From Bacillus sp. V59.32b (GTDB lineage: Bacteria; Bacillota; Bacilli; Bacillales; DSM-1321), in contig NZ_QVTC01000042.1 of assembly GCF_003429085.1 (NCBI RefSeq), forward strand, positions 1 to 64,000: 64,000 nucleotides of DNA, read 5' to 3'. Shown here one piece after another: positions 35,480 to 44,633 of the stretch. The stretch's first letter is position 1; the number at the start of each line of letters is the position of its first letter. A program made the position numbers and the translations under genes. A model generated the notes under the pieces. The model was not told the origin of the DNA and did no database searches. It was given only the letters and a program-made list of their open reading frames with translations.

Positions 35480-36481
35480 ATGCTAACGATCACAAAGCCC
35501 GGTCTGCTAACAAGTATCCAGGATCTTGGGCGGTACGGCTTTCAAAAATTCGGAGTCATTGCGAGCGGGGTTATGGACCCGCTCTCTCATCGAATTGCTA
35601 ATTTATTAGTCGGCAATCAAGAGAGTGCGCCGACGATGGAAATCACTTTAATTGGCCCTGCTATTGAATTCAAGGAGGATGCCCTTATTTCGATTTGTGG
35701 CGGCGATTTATCTCCAGTTATTGATGGAAAGCCCGTTCGCATGTGGCGCTCGGTTTTTGTCAAGAAAGGAAGCACGCTTCAATTTGGCAAATGCAGGTCT
35801 GGATGCAGGGCCTATCTCGCTCTCGCAGGCGGGTATGCTGTAAAAAGTATTATGGGAAGCAAGTCAACCTATTTAAGGGCCGAAATGGGCGGATTTAATG
35901 GCAGGGCACTTCAAGCAGGAGACCAGGTTTCCTTTAAGCCCCCCGGTGATCTTTCAGCAAAAATCATTCAATATATAAAAAAGGATTTATCTCCCGATAC
36001 TTTTGTTCAAAGTGAGTGGTCAGTAGCCTCAGACTTAATTCCCAACCACGCAAACAGCACTTCTATACGGGTTATAAAAGGCCTGCAATTCGATTTATTT
36101 ACCGAAGAAAGCCAGGACACGCTTTTTAAGGATCTTTTTGAGATATCATCGCAGTCAGATCGAATGGGCTATCGGTTAAAAGGACCAACCCTTTCCCTTG
36201 ACACTCCGCAAGAGATGATTTCAGAAGCTGTTAATTTTGGCACGATCCAAGTCCCGTCGGATGGAAACCCGATCATTCTGTTAGCGGATCGTCAGACAAC
36301 AGGCGGATATCCGAAAATTGGCCAAGTTACAACGGTCGATCTTCCATTATTGGCTCAAGCAAAACCAGGGGATCGAATCCGTTTTGCCGAACTGTCTCAT
36401 GAAGACGCCGAATCTCTGTACTTAGAAAGAGAGACACAAATAAAGCGGCTTAGAATGGGGATTGCCTTAAAATTCAGATAG
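35480..36481 (+). CDS. pxpC: 5-oxoprolinase subunit PxpC (KipA-like, biotin-dependent carboxylase family)
   Basis: This 333-residue protein is the partner of PxpB and has the allophanate-hydrolase-subunit-2 fold. ITKPGLLTSIQDLGRYGFQKFGVIASGVMDP at the N terminus, then GGDLSPVIDG, YLALAGGY and the late SDRMGYRLKGP...ISEAVNFGTIQVPSDGNPIILLADRQTTGGYPKIG are diagnostic. The start is one base after the pxpB stop, so the two are coupled. In B. subtilis the homologue KipA counteracts KipI. Confidence 0.92.
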   Translation: MLTITKPGLLTSIQDLGRYGFQKFGVIASGVMDPLSHRIANLLVGNQESAPTMEITLIGPAIEFKEDALISICGGDLSPVIDGKPVRMWRSVFVKKGSTLQFGKCRSGCRAYLALAGGYAVKSIMGSKSTYLRAEMGGFNGRALQAGDQVSFKPPGDLSAKIIQYIKKDLSPDTFVQSEWSVASDLIPNHANSTSIRVIKGLQFDLFTEESQDTLFKDLFEISSQSDRMGYRLKGPTLSLDTPQEMISEAVNFGTIQVPSDGNPIILLADRQTTGGYPKIGQVTTVDLPLLAQAKPGDRIRFAELSHEDAESLYLERETQIKRLRMGIALKFR

Positions 36482-36495
36482 GGGGTGTATAGGTC

Positions 36496-37260
36496 GTGCA
36501 TTTTGTAGACATTAATTGTGATATGGGAGAAAGCTTCGGAGCTTACAAATTAGGCAGGGATGAAGAAATTTTTAATTATATTACCTCTGCGAATATTGCC
36601 TGCGGGTTTCATGCGGGTGATCCGGCGACCATGCGGAAGACCGTCAAACTAGCTTTAGAAAAAAATGTCGGAATTGGCGTCCATCCAGGACTTCAGGATT
36701 TGGCAGGTTTCGGAAGGCGGGAGATGCAAATCACGCCCCAAGAGGCGTATGACCTCATCGTTTACCAAATCGGCGCCCTTTATGCTTTTGTTAAATCCGA
36801 AGGCGGAATGCTGCAGCACGTTAAACCGCACGGTGCTCTTTATAATATGGCTGCTAAAAGTGCGGCATTATCAGAAGCGATTGCCGAAGCGGTCTACAAG
36901 GTTCAACCGGAACTGATTTTATTCGGACTGGCTGGGAGTGAACTAGTGAAAGCGGGGGAGAAAATCGGCCTCCGAACCGCGAATGAAGTATTTTCTGACC
37001 GCACCTACCAGGAGGATGGTTCCTTAACCCCGAGACGGAATGCTAATGCGCTTATTGAAAGCCAGGAAGCGGCCGTTAGCCAGGTGATCACGATGGTAAA
37101 AGAAAGCAAAGTCACATCCCTCCAAGGAGTGGAAGTCCCCATCAAGGCAGATACGATCTGTATTCATGGAGACGGGGAGCATGCATTGGATTTTGCGAAA
37201 TATATTTCCACCGCGTTAAAAAACGCCGGCATTACAACGGCTAAAATAAGTGACTATTAA
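36496..37260 (+). CDS. pxpA: 5-oxoprolinase subunit PxpA (LamB/YcsF family)
   Basis: This 254-residue protein has the metal-dependent TIM-like LamB/YcsF fold and forms the 5-oxoprolinase with PxpB and Pxp[53 protein letters not shown] and [12 protein letters not shown] are the conserved blocks. The start is a GTG with AGGGGGTG 8 bases upstream. It sits directly behind pxpC, so all three subunits are made from one transcript. Confidence 0.94.
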   Translation: MHFVDINCDMGESFGAYKLGRDEEIFNYITSANIACGFHAGDPATMRKTVKLALEKNVGIGVHPGLQDLAGFGRREMQITPQEAYDLIVYQIGALYAFVKSEGGMLQHVKPHGALYNMAAKSAALSEAIAEAVYKVQPELILFGLAGSELVKAGEKIGLRTANEVFSDRTYQEDGSLTPRRNANALIESQEAAVSQVITMVKESKVTSLQGVEVPIKADTICIHGDGEHALDFAKYISTALKNAGITTAKISDY

Positions 37261-37288
37261 ATTACATCATTGATGTTAGGAGAAAAGT

Positions 37289-38479
37289 ATGGAAAAGAAC
37301 TCACGATTTAGTATATTAATGGGAGCTGCGTTCCTGATGGCAACATCAGCCATCGGACCGGGTTTCCTGACTCAAACCACCGTTTTTACGGAAACCCTTC
37401 TTGCGAGCTTCGGGTTTGTCATCTTAATATCGATCATTATTGATATCGGCGCCCAAATGAATATTTGGAGAATTATTGCCGTATCGGAAAAACGCGCCCA
37501 GGATATTGCCAATGAGGTACTGCCAGGGCTGGGATATTTTTTGGCCGTTCTGATTGTAATGGGCGGACTGGCGTTCAACATCGGCAACATTGGAGGAACC
37601 GGGCTTGGCATGAATGTCTTGTTCGGCATTTCTCCTGAAATGGGTGCCTTACTGAGTGGAATTATGGCGATTGGTATTTTTTTAGTAAAAGAAGCGGGCA
37701 AGGCAATGGACCGTTTCGCTCAAATCATGGGTTTTGTTATGATTGCACTGACCGTTTACGTAATGTTTAAGGCACAACCTCCATATGGAGAGGCGGTCGT
37801 AAGGACCTTTGTTCCCGATGAAATCAATCTTGTGGCAATTGTCACGCTTGTTGGGGGAACAGTTGGCGGCTATATTACATTTGCTGGGGGCCATCGATTG
37901 CTGGACGCAGGACTAAAAGGAAAAGAAGCCGTTCCCGAGGTCACCAGAGGGGCAATCAGCGCGATTGGAATTGCCTCTATCATGAGGATTTTTCTTTTTC
38001 TGGCGACGCTCGGTGTTGTGATGCAAGAGCTGCCTCTTGATCCAAAAAACCCTGCAGCTTCCATATTTAAACATGCTGCCGGCAATATTGGGTATAAGAT
38101 TTTTGGAGTGATCATTTGGGCAGCAGCCGTTACGTCCGTAGTGGGAGCAGCCTACACGTCGGTTTCTTTTATAAAAACATTGAGTAAGACAGTAGCTAAA
38201 CACGAGAAATGGGTGATTGTCGGATTTATTACGATTTCGACTTTGGTGTTTGTTGCCATTGGTCAGCCTGCAAAGATACTGGTTCTCGTCGGATCGTTAA
38301 ATGGTCTTATTCTGCCGATTGCATTAGGTGTAATGCTGGTTGCGGCTTATAAAACAAAAATTGTCGGCGATTATAAGCATCCGTTATGGATGACGATATT
38401 TGGAGCGATTATTGTGGTTGCCATGGCTTATATGGGCGGTTATTCATTGATCAATGGAATTCCGCAACTATTTAAATAA
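37289..38479 (+). CDS. ycsG: NRAMP-family transporter YcsG
   Basis: This 396-residue, eleven-helix membrane protein is related to NRAMP metal transporters. It begins with [22 protein letters not shown], which corresponds to the NRAMP helix 1 site but lacks the DPGN metal motif of Mn/Fe carriers, so it may carry a different substrate. It is 28 bases behind pxpA with AGGAGAA before the ATG, and homologues occur at the same place in B. subtilis. Import of pyroglutamate is a reasonable guess from context only. Confidence 0.85.
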   Translation: MEKNSRFSILMGAAFLMATSAIGPGFLTQTTVFTETLLASFGFVILISIIIDIGAQMNIWRIIAVSEKRAQDIANEVLPGLGYFLAVLIVMGGLAFNIGNIGGTGLGMNVLFGISPEMGALLSGIMAIGIFLVKEAGKAMDRFAQIMGFVMIALTVYVMFKAQPPYGEAVVRTFVPDEINLVAIVTLVGGTVGGYITFAGGHRLLDAGLKGKEAVPEVTRGAISAIGIASIMRIFLFLATLGVVMQELPLDPKNPAASIFKHAAGNIGYKIFGVIIWAAAVTSVVGAAYTSVSFIKTLSKTVAKHEKWVIVGFITISTLVFVAIGQPAKILVLVGSLNGLILPIALGVMLVAAYKTKIVGDYKHPLWMTIFGAIIVVAMAYMGGYSLINGIPQLFK

Positions 38480-38495
38480 GATCGGGGGAAACAGC

Positions 38496-39287
38496 ATGCC
38501 ATCTATTACAGAAATGAGCCCTGCCGAGGCCAGGGAAATGATTCGAAACAACGATTGGGTTAAACCGACATCAGGGATTGCCAATGGGTATATTCAAGCC
38601 AATTTAGCGGTGTTGCCAAAAGAGTTGGCTTTTGAATTCCTGCTTTTTTGCCAACGCAATCCGAAGCCATGCCCGATTATTGACGTTACCGAAGCGGGGT
38701 CAGGCGTGCCGGCATTAGCAGCACCTAACGCTGATATCAGAAGCGATATCCCTAAATACCGGGTTTATCGAAATGGCATCTTGACGGAAGAAACAACGGA
38801 TGTGACAGCGCTATGGGATGAGAATATGGTTGGATTTTTAATTGGTTGCAGTTTCACATTCGAAGAGGGATTGCTCAAAAATGGGATTCCAATCAGGCAT
38901 ATCGAAGAAAATTGTAATGTTCCGATGTATAAAACCAATATTCAATGCGTAAAAGCGGGTCGATTCGAAGGCCCGATGGTCGTCAGTATGCGCCCGATGC
39001 CAGAAAAAGACGCAATCAGAGCTGTTCAGGTAACCAGCCGTTTCCCTTCAGTTCATGGGGCACCCGTCCATATTGGCAATCCTGCGAGCATCGGGATAGC
39101 AGATATTCATAAACCGGATTTCGGAGATAGAGTTACCATTAAAGATGGAGAGGTTCCTGTTTTTTGGGCTTGCGGTGTGACGCCGCAAGCAGTAGCAATG
39201 GAAGTGAAGCCGGAAATTATGATCACCCATGCACCAGGACATATGTTCATTACAGATTTACCGAATGAGCAATTTGCTGTGTTATAA
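38496..39287 (+). CDS. ycsI: putative hydro-lyase YcsI (DUF1445)
   Basis: This 263-residue protein of the DUF1445 family is named hydro-lyase by relation to D-glutamate cyclase. [82 protein letters not shown] and [13 protein letters not shown] are conserved blocks. The ATG at 38496 follows GGGGGAAA; an upstream frame overlaps ycsG without a ribosome site. A cyclase making or consuming 5-oxoproline would suit the oxoprolinase cluster (inference). It is the last gene before a terminator. Confidence 0.9.
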   Translation: MPSITEMSPAEAREMIRNNDWVKPTSGIANGYIQANLAVLPKELAFEFLLFCQRNPKPCPIIDVTEAGSGVPALAAPNADIRSDIPKYRVYRNGILTEETTDVTALWDENMVGFLIGCSFTFEEGLLKNGIPIRHIEENCNVPMYKTNIQCVKAGRFEGPMVVSMRPMPEKDAIRAVQVTSRFPSVHGAPVHIGNPASIGIADIHKPDFGDRVTIKDGEVPVFWACGVTPQAVAMEVKPEIMITHAPGHMFITDLPNEQFAVL

Positions 39288-39295
39288 AAAGAACG

Positions 39296-39328
39296 AAGCG
39301 CCCTATATTGAAAAGGACGCTTTTTTTG
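39296..39328 (+). terminator. terminator of the pxp operon
   Basis: AAGCGCCCT / AGGACGCTT with one mismatch, then seven T. Confidence 0.8.
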
Positions 39329-39429
39329 GCAGAGAGAGATTTCAGCATTTGTTCGACTTTGTCTTCGCCTGAAAAGGTTGTCAATCGACGAGTTTATTTA
39401 TTTTTAGCAAGCCTGGATATATTTACCTA

Positions 39430-39670
39430 CGAGACCGGAATAAGATACCTGTTCTCCATACTAATCAAAAACACACAGACCGTAACATCACACGGCATTT
39501 CAGAACGGGTTCCCGGCTGGAACGTTAAAGGAGCATCTGCATTAACCGGAGCTATTGGAGCATCAACAAGAGCTACTGCTACATCAGCAAGGCGTGCTGC
39601 TTCTGCATTGAGTAGAAGTAAACGATCACGCGGAGCAGCTGGCAGAAAACGGGCTAAAATACATCAATAA
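39430..39670 (+). other. possible gene fragment encoding an Ala/Arg/Ser-rich tail
   Basis: One open frame ends at 39670. Its last ~60 codons read plausibly as protein (NVKGASALTGAIGASTR, then alternating A, S and R, ending GAAGRKRAKIHQ). No start with a ribosome site exists downstream of the pxp terminator, and the only upstream start lies inside that terminator. A proper terminator follows at 39696, so something was once transcribed. It looks like the basic C-terminal end of a lost gene. I do not recognise the family. Confidence 0.35.
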
Positions 39671-39695
39671 AGTCACCCCCACACATTGAACTATG

Positions 39696-39741
39696 ACCCG
39701 AATAATGGACACTTAAAAAAGTCTCTTATTCGGGTTTTTTG
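39696..39741 (+). terminator. intrinsic terminator
   Basis: ACCCGAATAA / TTATTCGGGT, long loop with inner pairing, then six T. Confidence 0.8.
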
Positions 39742-39900
39742 TATGCATATGAAAAACGAAGAAATCGGTAGAAAAACAGAGTTTGACCTTTGAGGGAAAT
39801 ACCTTCTTTTTCGAATGCATATTGTATGTAAAAACGGCTAATTTTGATCAAAACCCGGCCTTGCAAATCTACTTTATGTAAACTAGTCATTAAATATTGC

Positions 39901-39928
39901 AAAAACCCCCCACAAAAAGGTGGGGGGT
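39901..39928 (-). terminator. terminator of the broken secreted-protein gene
   Basis: On the minus strand ACCCCCCAC / GTGGGGGGT with a 6-base loop and TTTTT. Confidence 0.85.
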
Positions 39929-39942
39929 CTCAAGGTAATGTC

Positions 39943-40519
39943 TTAGACTAACCACATAATAATGTCTGCTAAGGCTCTAGCACTGTCTGAAGGAATACCT
40001 ACACTTCTTAATGCTTTAACCAGTGCAGCTTTAGTTCCCGTATCAAGCTTTTCAGTGGCTGTATAAATTTTCGCGCTATATTTTCTCACTAGCGCTGCCT
40101 TTGAAGCAGAAAGAGATTTTAAAGCTAATGCTAAAGCTCTCCCCCCAACGTTACATGTGGCTCCGAAGAGTTTAATTGCTTTCAATGTACACCAACTACT
40201 CCCATGGTTTGCATTTGACCTTCGACCGGTTTAGGGGTAAGTCTAGTTGTGTATTTAACCAGGGATCATTAGCACCTTCTTGAAGAAAATTTCTCGTCGT
40301 GTCTAAATCTGACATATCCGAATCTTGATTTTGTTTTTCATAGTTTTTCACATACTCATTAAGTACATCAAAATCTGCTTGTTTTTGTTTTTTAGAGACG
40401 GTCTCAATTTTATTACGTTCCTTTTCGGCTGCAAATGCAGTGGATAGGGGTGTTATTGAGGTAATTGTTATTGCTGAAACAACAGCAACTGTAACAAATT
40501 TGGCGAATTCTTTTTTCAT
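39943..40519 (-). pseudogene. secreted small protein gene split by a frameshift
   Basis: The first part (40519 down to 40196) has AAGGAG before MKKEFAKFVTVAVVSAITIT and a signal peptide likely cut after AFA. It continues for ~70 polar residues and stops after KCKPWE. The second part (to 39943) is open in another frame and reads WCTLKAIKLFGATCNVGGR followed by an alanine/lysine-rich helix ending ADIIMWLV. That second frame is open upstream past the first stop, so the two overlap and would join by one frameshift near 40240. The joined protein would have ~180 residues, signal first and a cysteine-bearing helical C terminus. A terminator follows. It could be two adjacent genes, but the second lacks a ribosome site. 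Confidence 0.5.
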
Positions 40520-40656
40520 AAAATGAGTCTCCTTTTCCCTTAAATTATTTGTATGTAAAAGAAATCTGACATATAATGTCATTGTTGAATAATACCATAA
40601 AATTACAAATTTAATTTACAAAAAGACACTAAATTTTCTAGAAAATGGTGGTTACG

Positions 40657-41112
40657 ATGAATAATAAGAAAAAGAATTATGGTGATGCTATCTTTGCTAT
40701 GATTGCTGTTGGCTTACTTATATTAGGAATATTACTAATACCATTCTCGATAGTTTTCTTTGGTTTTAAATTTTTAGATTCTCTTCCTGAGGTGAAAATC
40801 GATAATGAAAGTTTCATATCGAATCTATGGTTTGTCGGACAATTTATCGGTTGCGCAGCTGTATTTTCTCTTATAACAGAAATATGGTCCCGAAAATTAA
40901 CAACTGCTAAAAATAAGTTTATAGCTATAGTTGTTAAATATGTTTTTACATTTATTCTATGTTGGTTGTTTTCCTCTATTTACACGCAGTTTTCTAATCA
41001 ATTATCTGCTAGTAACCGGGGTGTCTTGTACATAGCTTTTTTCTTATTCGCGCTTAGTCTAACGGTAGAAATATTATATTTTTTTCTTATAGACAAAAAA
41101 AACAAAAAGTAA
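40657..41112 (+). CDS. four-helix membrane protein of unknown function
   Basis: This 151-residue protein has four hydrophobic segments: AIFAMIAVGLLILGILLIPF, the region FVGQFIGCAAVFSLI, FIAIVVKYVFTFILCWLF and GVLYIAFFLFALSLTVEILYFF. Short loops and a KKNKK end are basic. The ATG follows GGTGG. It is divergent from the broken secreted-protein gene and has a strong terminator, and its base composition is more AT-rich than that of its neighbours. An immunity-type role for the secreted peptide is possible from context, but no family match is claimed. Confidence 0.6.
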   Translation: MNNKKKNYGDAIFAMIAVGLLILGILLIPFSIVFFGFKFLDSLPEVKIDNESFISNLWFVGQFIGCAAVFSLITEIWSRKLTTAKNKFIAIVVKYVFTFILCWLFSSIYTQFSNQLSASNRGVLYIAFFLFALSLTVEILYFFLIDKKNKK

Positions 41113-41127
41113 CTCCGTTATCAATTA

Positions 41128-41166
41128 AAAAAACTGACTTCATTATGAAGTCAGTTTTTTTCTATA
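41128..41166 (+). terminator. strong terminator, AT-rich region downstream
   Basis: AAAAAACTGACTTCAT / ATGAAGTCAGTTTTTT, a 16-bp perfect stem. Group IIC introns characteristically insert downstream of such hairpins, and an intron remnant follows. Confidence 0.92.
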
Positions 41167-41560
41167 ACAACCATTATGTAAACAAGATTGACAATGATGT
41201 ACTGTTTAGTACCAAAAATACAAAAAAAAGACTTGAGTAAACACCATAAAATGGTGTGCCAATCAGAATGATTTTGGCGCATTTCCAAAAAATAGGGTGT
41301 GCCAAACGGAGAAATTCAGGCACAAATTAAATCAAAAGTGCAACCACCTAAAAACCAACCGCACTGCGGTTTCTAGCATGAAATGCTAGCAGTTTTCCCT
41401 TATGTTCTTTTTTTGCTTTCGCCCCCGTTTCTTCGAAACAGGGGACTCAGGGCAGCATTCGCTGCCTGGCTTGCAAAAAACGATTTAATTCTCCTGGATT
41501 GGTGCTTGCTGTTTTTCTTTATTTCTAAAACGAGGCTAGGTATCATTGATGAGTCTGCGA
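41167..41560. other. non-coding stretch before the intron remnant
   Basis: No supported gene. Between 41257 and 41342 the words TGTGCCAA, GGCGCA, GGCACA and GTGCAA recur every ~18-26 bases, which may be another eroded array of the 20-bp type. The rest may include 5' intron sequence, but no clear GTGYG 5' end was found. Confidence 0.35.
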
Positions 41561-43110
41561 AACAAGACGAAGTCCATACTGCCGAAGGTGATACAGAGTA
41601 AATGAAGCAGATAGATGGAGGGAAAGACTGCACTCTTACCCGGGGAGATCTGATTGTAATGCCAATTCGTATTGGTAACCTATCCAGCGATGGAGAGCTG
41701 AACAATCAGAAGTCAGCAGAAGCCATAGTACCATGCCAACTCGAGGAGAATAGGAAGGGCTGAACTATTGAGAGAGAATGAAATCTTGGAATACAGTTCT
41801 TGTGACGAACACAGACAATCCGAAAGGACTTGCCTGAAGGAGGAAACGGTGAATCCCGTGGGGGACTTCAGGAGGGTGGAGCCAGAACTGACATGAAGAG
41901 AGCCTTCATTCACGTAGAAAAGGATGAACGAAATGTTAATGGAACAAATCCTGTCACGGGAAAATCTTTTAACTGCCCTAAAACGGGTAGAGCGAAACAA
42001 AGGAAGCCACGGCATAGATGGAATGTCCGTAAAAGACCTACGCAGACATCTCTATGAGAATTGGAACTCCCTTGTGGAAGCCTTAAGAAATGGTACCTAT
42101 CAACATCCTCCGTTCGCCGTGTCGAAATCCCGAAACCGAGCGGCGGAGTAAGGTTATTAGGCATACCTACCGTGACAGACCGTTTCATTCAACAGGCCAT
42201 TGCCCAAGTGTTGAATCCTATTTTTGACCCGAGCTTTTCAACAAATAGTTATGGGTTCCGCCCAAACGAGCGGGCTCATGACGCCGTATGGAAGCAAAAG
42301 GATTCATAAAGGATGGTTACCGCTGGGGAGTGGATATGGACTTGGAGAAATTCTTTGATAAGGTGAATCACGATAAGCTGATGGGCGCCCTCGCCAAGAA
42401 GCTGCAAGACCGGATCCTTCTGAAACTAATCAGAAAACACCTTCAGTCTGGAGTCATGCTAAATGGAGTAGTCCAAAGCACGGAAGAAGGGACTCCGCAA
42501 GGAGGACCTCTCAGTCCTCTCCTATCGAACATCGTGCTCGACAAAATCGACAAGGAGCTTGAGAAGAGAGGACGCAAATTCGTGCGCTATGCAGATGACT
42601 GCAATATCTATGTAAGGTCAGAAAAGGCAGGGTACCGTGTCATGGCGTCCATAACAAACTTTATAGAGCAGGACTTGAAACTGAAAGTAAACAAAGATAA
42701 GTCAGCAGTAGACCGACCTTGGAAGAGGAAGTTTCAGTTTTACATTCCATAAAGCATAAAGAACCGAAGGTGTGTATTGCGAAAGAAAGCATCTTTCGTC
42801 TTAAAAAGAAGGTGAGGGAAATCACCTCGCGGTCAAAACCATATCCAATGGAACAAAGGATTGAGATGCTTAATCAATATTTAACCGGATGGTGCACTAG
42901 GAAACTCGTTGGGTTAGGGGTGCCCGAACCCAAAGCATATGAATGGGGGAATTCCAGGAAGAAATACTGGAGAATCGCAAGTACTCCCATCTTACACAAA
43001 ACCCTCGGCAACTCCTATTGTAGAGTCATCGAGGGCTGAAAAGTCTGTATACCCGTTATGAATCTCTGCGTCAATCTTAAAAAAAGGAAAAATTGACGGA
43101 TTGCGAACCT
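41560..43110 (+). mobile_element. decayed group II intron, group IIC type
   Basis: The stretch around 41690-41780 (AACAATCAGAAGTCAGCAGA, CATAGTACCATGCCAACTCG, GGGCTGAACTATTG) resembles the RNA region ahead of the reverse transcriptase in group IIC introns. The RT follows at 41924. After the RT, TTGCGAACC at about 43101 looks like the start of domain V, but the sequence then breaks off, so the catalytic hairpin is lost. The 5' boundary is uncertain. The element is in the rightward orientation and must be inactive. Confidence 0.7.
41924..43077 (+). pseudogene. group II intron reverse transcriptase/maturase remnant
   Basis: Reading across frames gives LMEQILSRENLLTALKRVER, VEIPKPSGGVRLLGIPTVTD, SYGFRPNERAHDAV, DLEKFFDKVNHDKL, EEGTPQGGPLSPLLSNIVLD, FVRYADDCNIYV and, at the end, YEWGNSRKKYWRIASTPILH. 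These are reverse transcriptase domains including the YADD catalytic box. Frame changes occur near 42110, 42295, 42735 and 43037. About 40 residues of the maturase thumb are missing between YLTGWC and RKLVGLGVP. The final residues SLYTRYESLRQS end at about 43077. Confidence 0.9.
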
Positions 43111-43120
43111 CCTTCAGATT

Positions 43121-43176
43121 CGACTTTTGTAGCCGGAATTCCCATTTTGTAGCGGACCAGGATTTTAGTAGCCGAA
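43121..43176. repeat. three ~20-bp units with TTTTGTAGC (reverse of GCTACAAAA)
   Basis: TAGC cores at 43130, 43150 and 43169 are spaced 20 and 19 bp, with TTTTG or TTTTAG ahead of each. It is the reverse complement of the word used in the 10.8-kb array. It begins directly after the truncated intron. Confidence 0.65.
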
Positions 43177-43189
43177 ATCGTTATAATCA

Positions 43190-43444
43190 CTAAATCATTA
43201 ATAACTCATACACTTCATTGAGATGCTTAGACCTTTCATAATCTTGCTCCTGGTTGGAATATTCTATCGCTTGCTCCAATATCCGGTTAAGATAATACAT
43301 TTCATCTGCCGTTAAATTTTTCACAAATAAACGTTCAGTAGGATAGTCTTTATTCGAAATTTTATCAAATATTTTCTGGCCGACTGGTTCAATGTCCGTA
43401 TGGCCGGCCAGAATTTCCCTTACATATGCCAACGATTGGTTCAT
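43190..43444 (-). CDS. csgA: CsgA-like sporulation protein
   Basis: This is an 84-residue soluble helical protein beginning MNQSLAYVREILAGHTDIEP and ending HLNEVYELLMI. The central ERLFVKNLTADEMYYLNRILEQAIEYSNQEQDYERSKHLNEVYELL resembles CsgA, a small sigma-G-dependent sporulation protein of B. subtilis. The ATG at 43444 is 8 bases after AAAGGAG; two more upstream ATGs are too close to it or before it. The name is from memory of the family ending NEVYELL and is moderately sure. Confidence 0.68.
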   Translation of the reverse strand: MNQSLAYVREILAGHTDIEPVGQKIFDKISNKDYPTERLFVKNLTADEMYYLNRILEQAIEYSNQEQDYERSKHLNEVYELLMI

Positions 43445-43613
43445 TTCCATTACTCCTTTGATCATTCCGGGTTATGTAAGTAATTTACCCAATCACAATG
43501 TAAATTACTTAAGAAGGCTGGCGAAATAAAATTTTTCGAATGTGAATAACTCCGCTTCAATAAAACATAATAAAATGTGAAGTGCTACCTAACTCGATAG
43601 GAGGGAATTTCAT

Positions 43614-44231
43614 ATGGAAAACCAACAGGGACATACACACGAAAATATGCACGCAGGTCCTGTATCACAGCAATTTAATCATGGGGCCCATGAAGTTCTT
43701 GATGTTCGTGAGGCGCTGACGGGTTCAATCGGGGCAATGAATCAATATACCGTATTGCGCCAGTTCGTAAAAGATCCAGAATTGCTTGATATAATGGACA
43801 GGCAATATAATTTCATGAAGGAAGAGTATAACATTACTGTAGAATGCTTTAAAACGGGGAAGGATCCTTCCAAGCCAACTCAAAGCTACAAAATGAAGCA
43901 GGATAACGACTTTATCTATGGTTTGAAATCCGGTCAACCCGCAGCGCCGATCCAAGCTGCATCTGAAATGAATGAGCAAACTGTTTCCGGCTGCCTGCTT
44001 GGAGCCCAAAAATCTTCAGCATCCATGAAGACAATGGCGGCATTGGAGTCAACAAACCCTGTCGTGCGCCGCGTGCTTGCGGATTCTGTACCAAACTGTG
44101 TTGAAATGGTGTATGAACTTTCCTTATACCAAAACAAGCACCATTACTATCAGGTACCGCAATTTAATGAGCAGGATATGGCCCAAATGCTAAATGGGTT
44201 TGCTCCGGCACAAGGAACGAATACACACTAA
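43614..44231 (+). CDS. CotF-family spore coat protein (YhcQ-like)
   Basis: This 205-residue protein has a histidine-rich N terminus (QGHTHENMHAGP) and two ferritin-like helices regions: EALTGSIGAMNQYTVLRQFVKDPELLDIMDRQYNFMKEEYN, then NPVVRRVLADSVPNCVEMVYELSLYQNKHHYYQVPQF. The combination is typical of the CotF/YhcQ group, found on or near the spore coat. AGGAGGG precedes the ATG. It lies next to the csgA-like gene and is followed by a small polar protein gene. Confidence 0.8.
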   Translation: MENQQGHTHENMHAGPVSQQFNHGAHEVLDVREALTGSIGAMNQYTVLRQFVKDPELLDIMDRQYNFMKEEYNITVECFKTGKDPSKPTQSYKMKQDNDFIYGLKSGQPAAPIQAASEMNEQTVSGCLLGAQKSSASMKTMAALESTNPVVRRVLADSVPNCVEMVYELSLYQNKHHYYQVPQFNEQDMAQMLNGFAPAQGTNTH

Positions 44232-44272
44232 CTTACGAATTTTATCGATCACTTTAATAAAAGAGGTGGATC

Positions 44273-44440
44273 ATGGTTAACATGAATTTTGATAAATTCA
44301 ATAGCATTCAACAAAAGCACAAATCCCGTTATATCGGCGGCGACAAAACGCAGCAGCAGGGAATCAATGATCACAGGTACAATGACAATCAAAACAGTCA
44401 GAAATCACCTGGTGCTACCGGGCGAAAATTCCCTTTGTAG
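44273..44440 (+). CDS. small polar, Q/N-rich protein, possibly spore-associated
   Basis: This 55-residue ORF encodes MVNMNFDKFNSIQQKHKSRY, then IGGDKTQQQGINDHRYNDNQ and a KSPGATGRKFPL tail. AAGAGGTGGATC precedes the ATG, and a terminator follows at 44475. The composition (Q, N, K, S, with few hydrophobics) is like small spore proteins. It follows the CotF-like gene by 41 bases without a terminator between them, so they are probably co-transcribed. Confidence 0.65.
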   Translation: MVNMNFDKFNSIQQKHKSRYIGGDKTQQQGINDHRYNDNQNSQKSPGATGRKFPL

Positions 44441-44474
44441 GATGAATAACTGAACATCTATCATTCACTGGTAC

Positions 44475-44508
44475 AAAAGGACCAACACAGACGTTGGTCC
44501 TTTTTCTT
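44475..44508 (+). terminator. terminator after the spore gene pair
   Basis: AAAAGGACCAAC / GTTGGTCCTTTT, 12-bp perfect stem and T run. Confidence 0.92.
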
Positions 44509-44633
44509 ATATTTTTTTAATTATTCAATTAATTCTAAATACTTCTTGATAAATATTAATTTCAATGATTTAATGAAAGTAACTTTTGTCACTTATCAGA
44601 TATGTGATTTCTGAAAGGGAAGGAGGCGAATGC

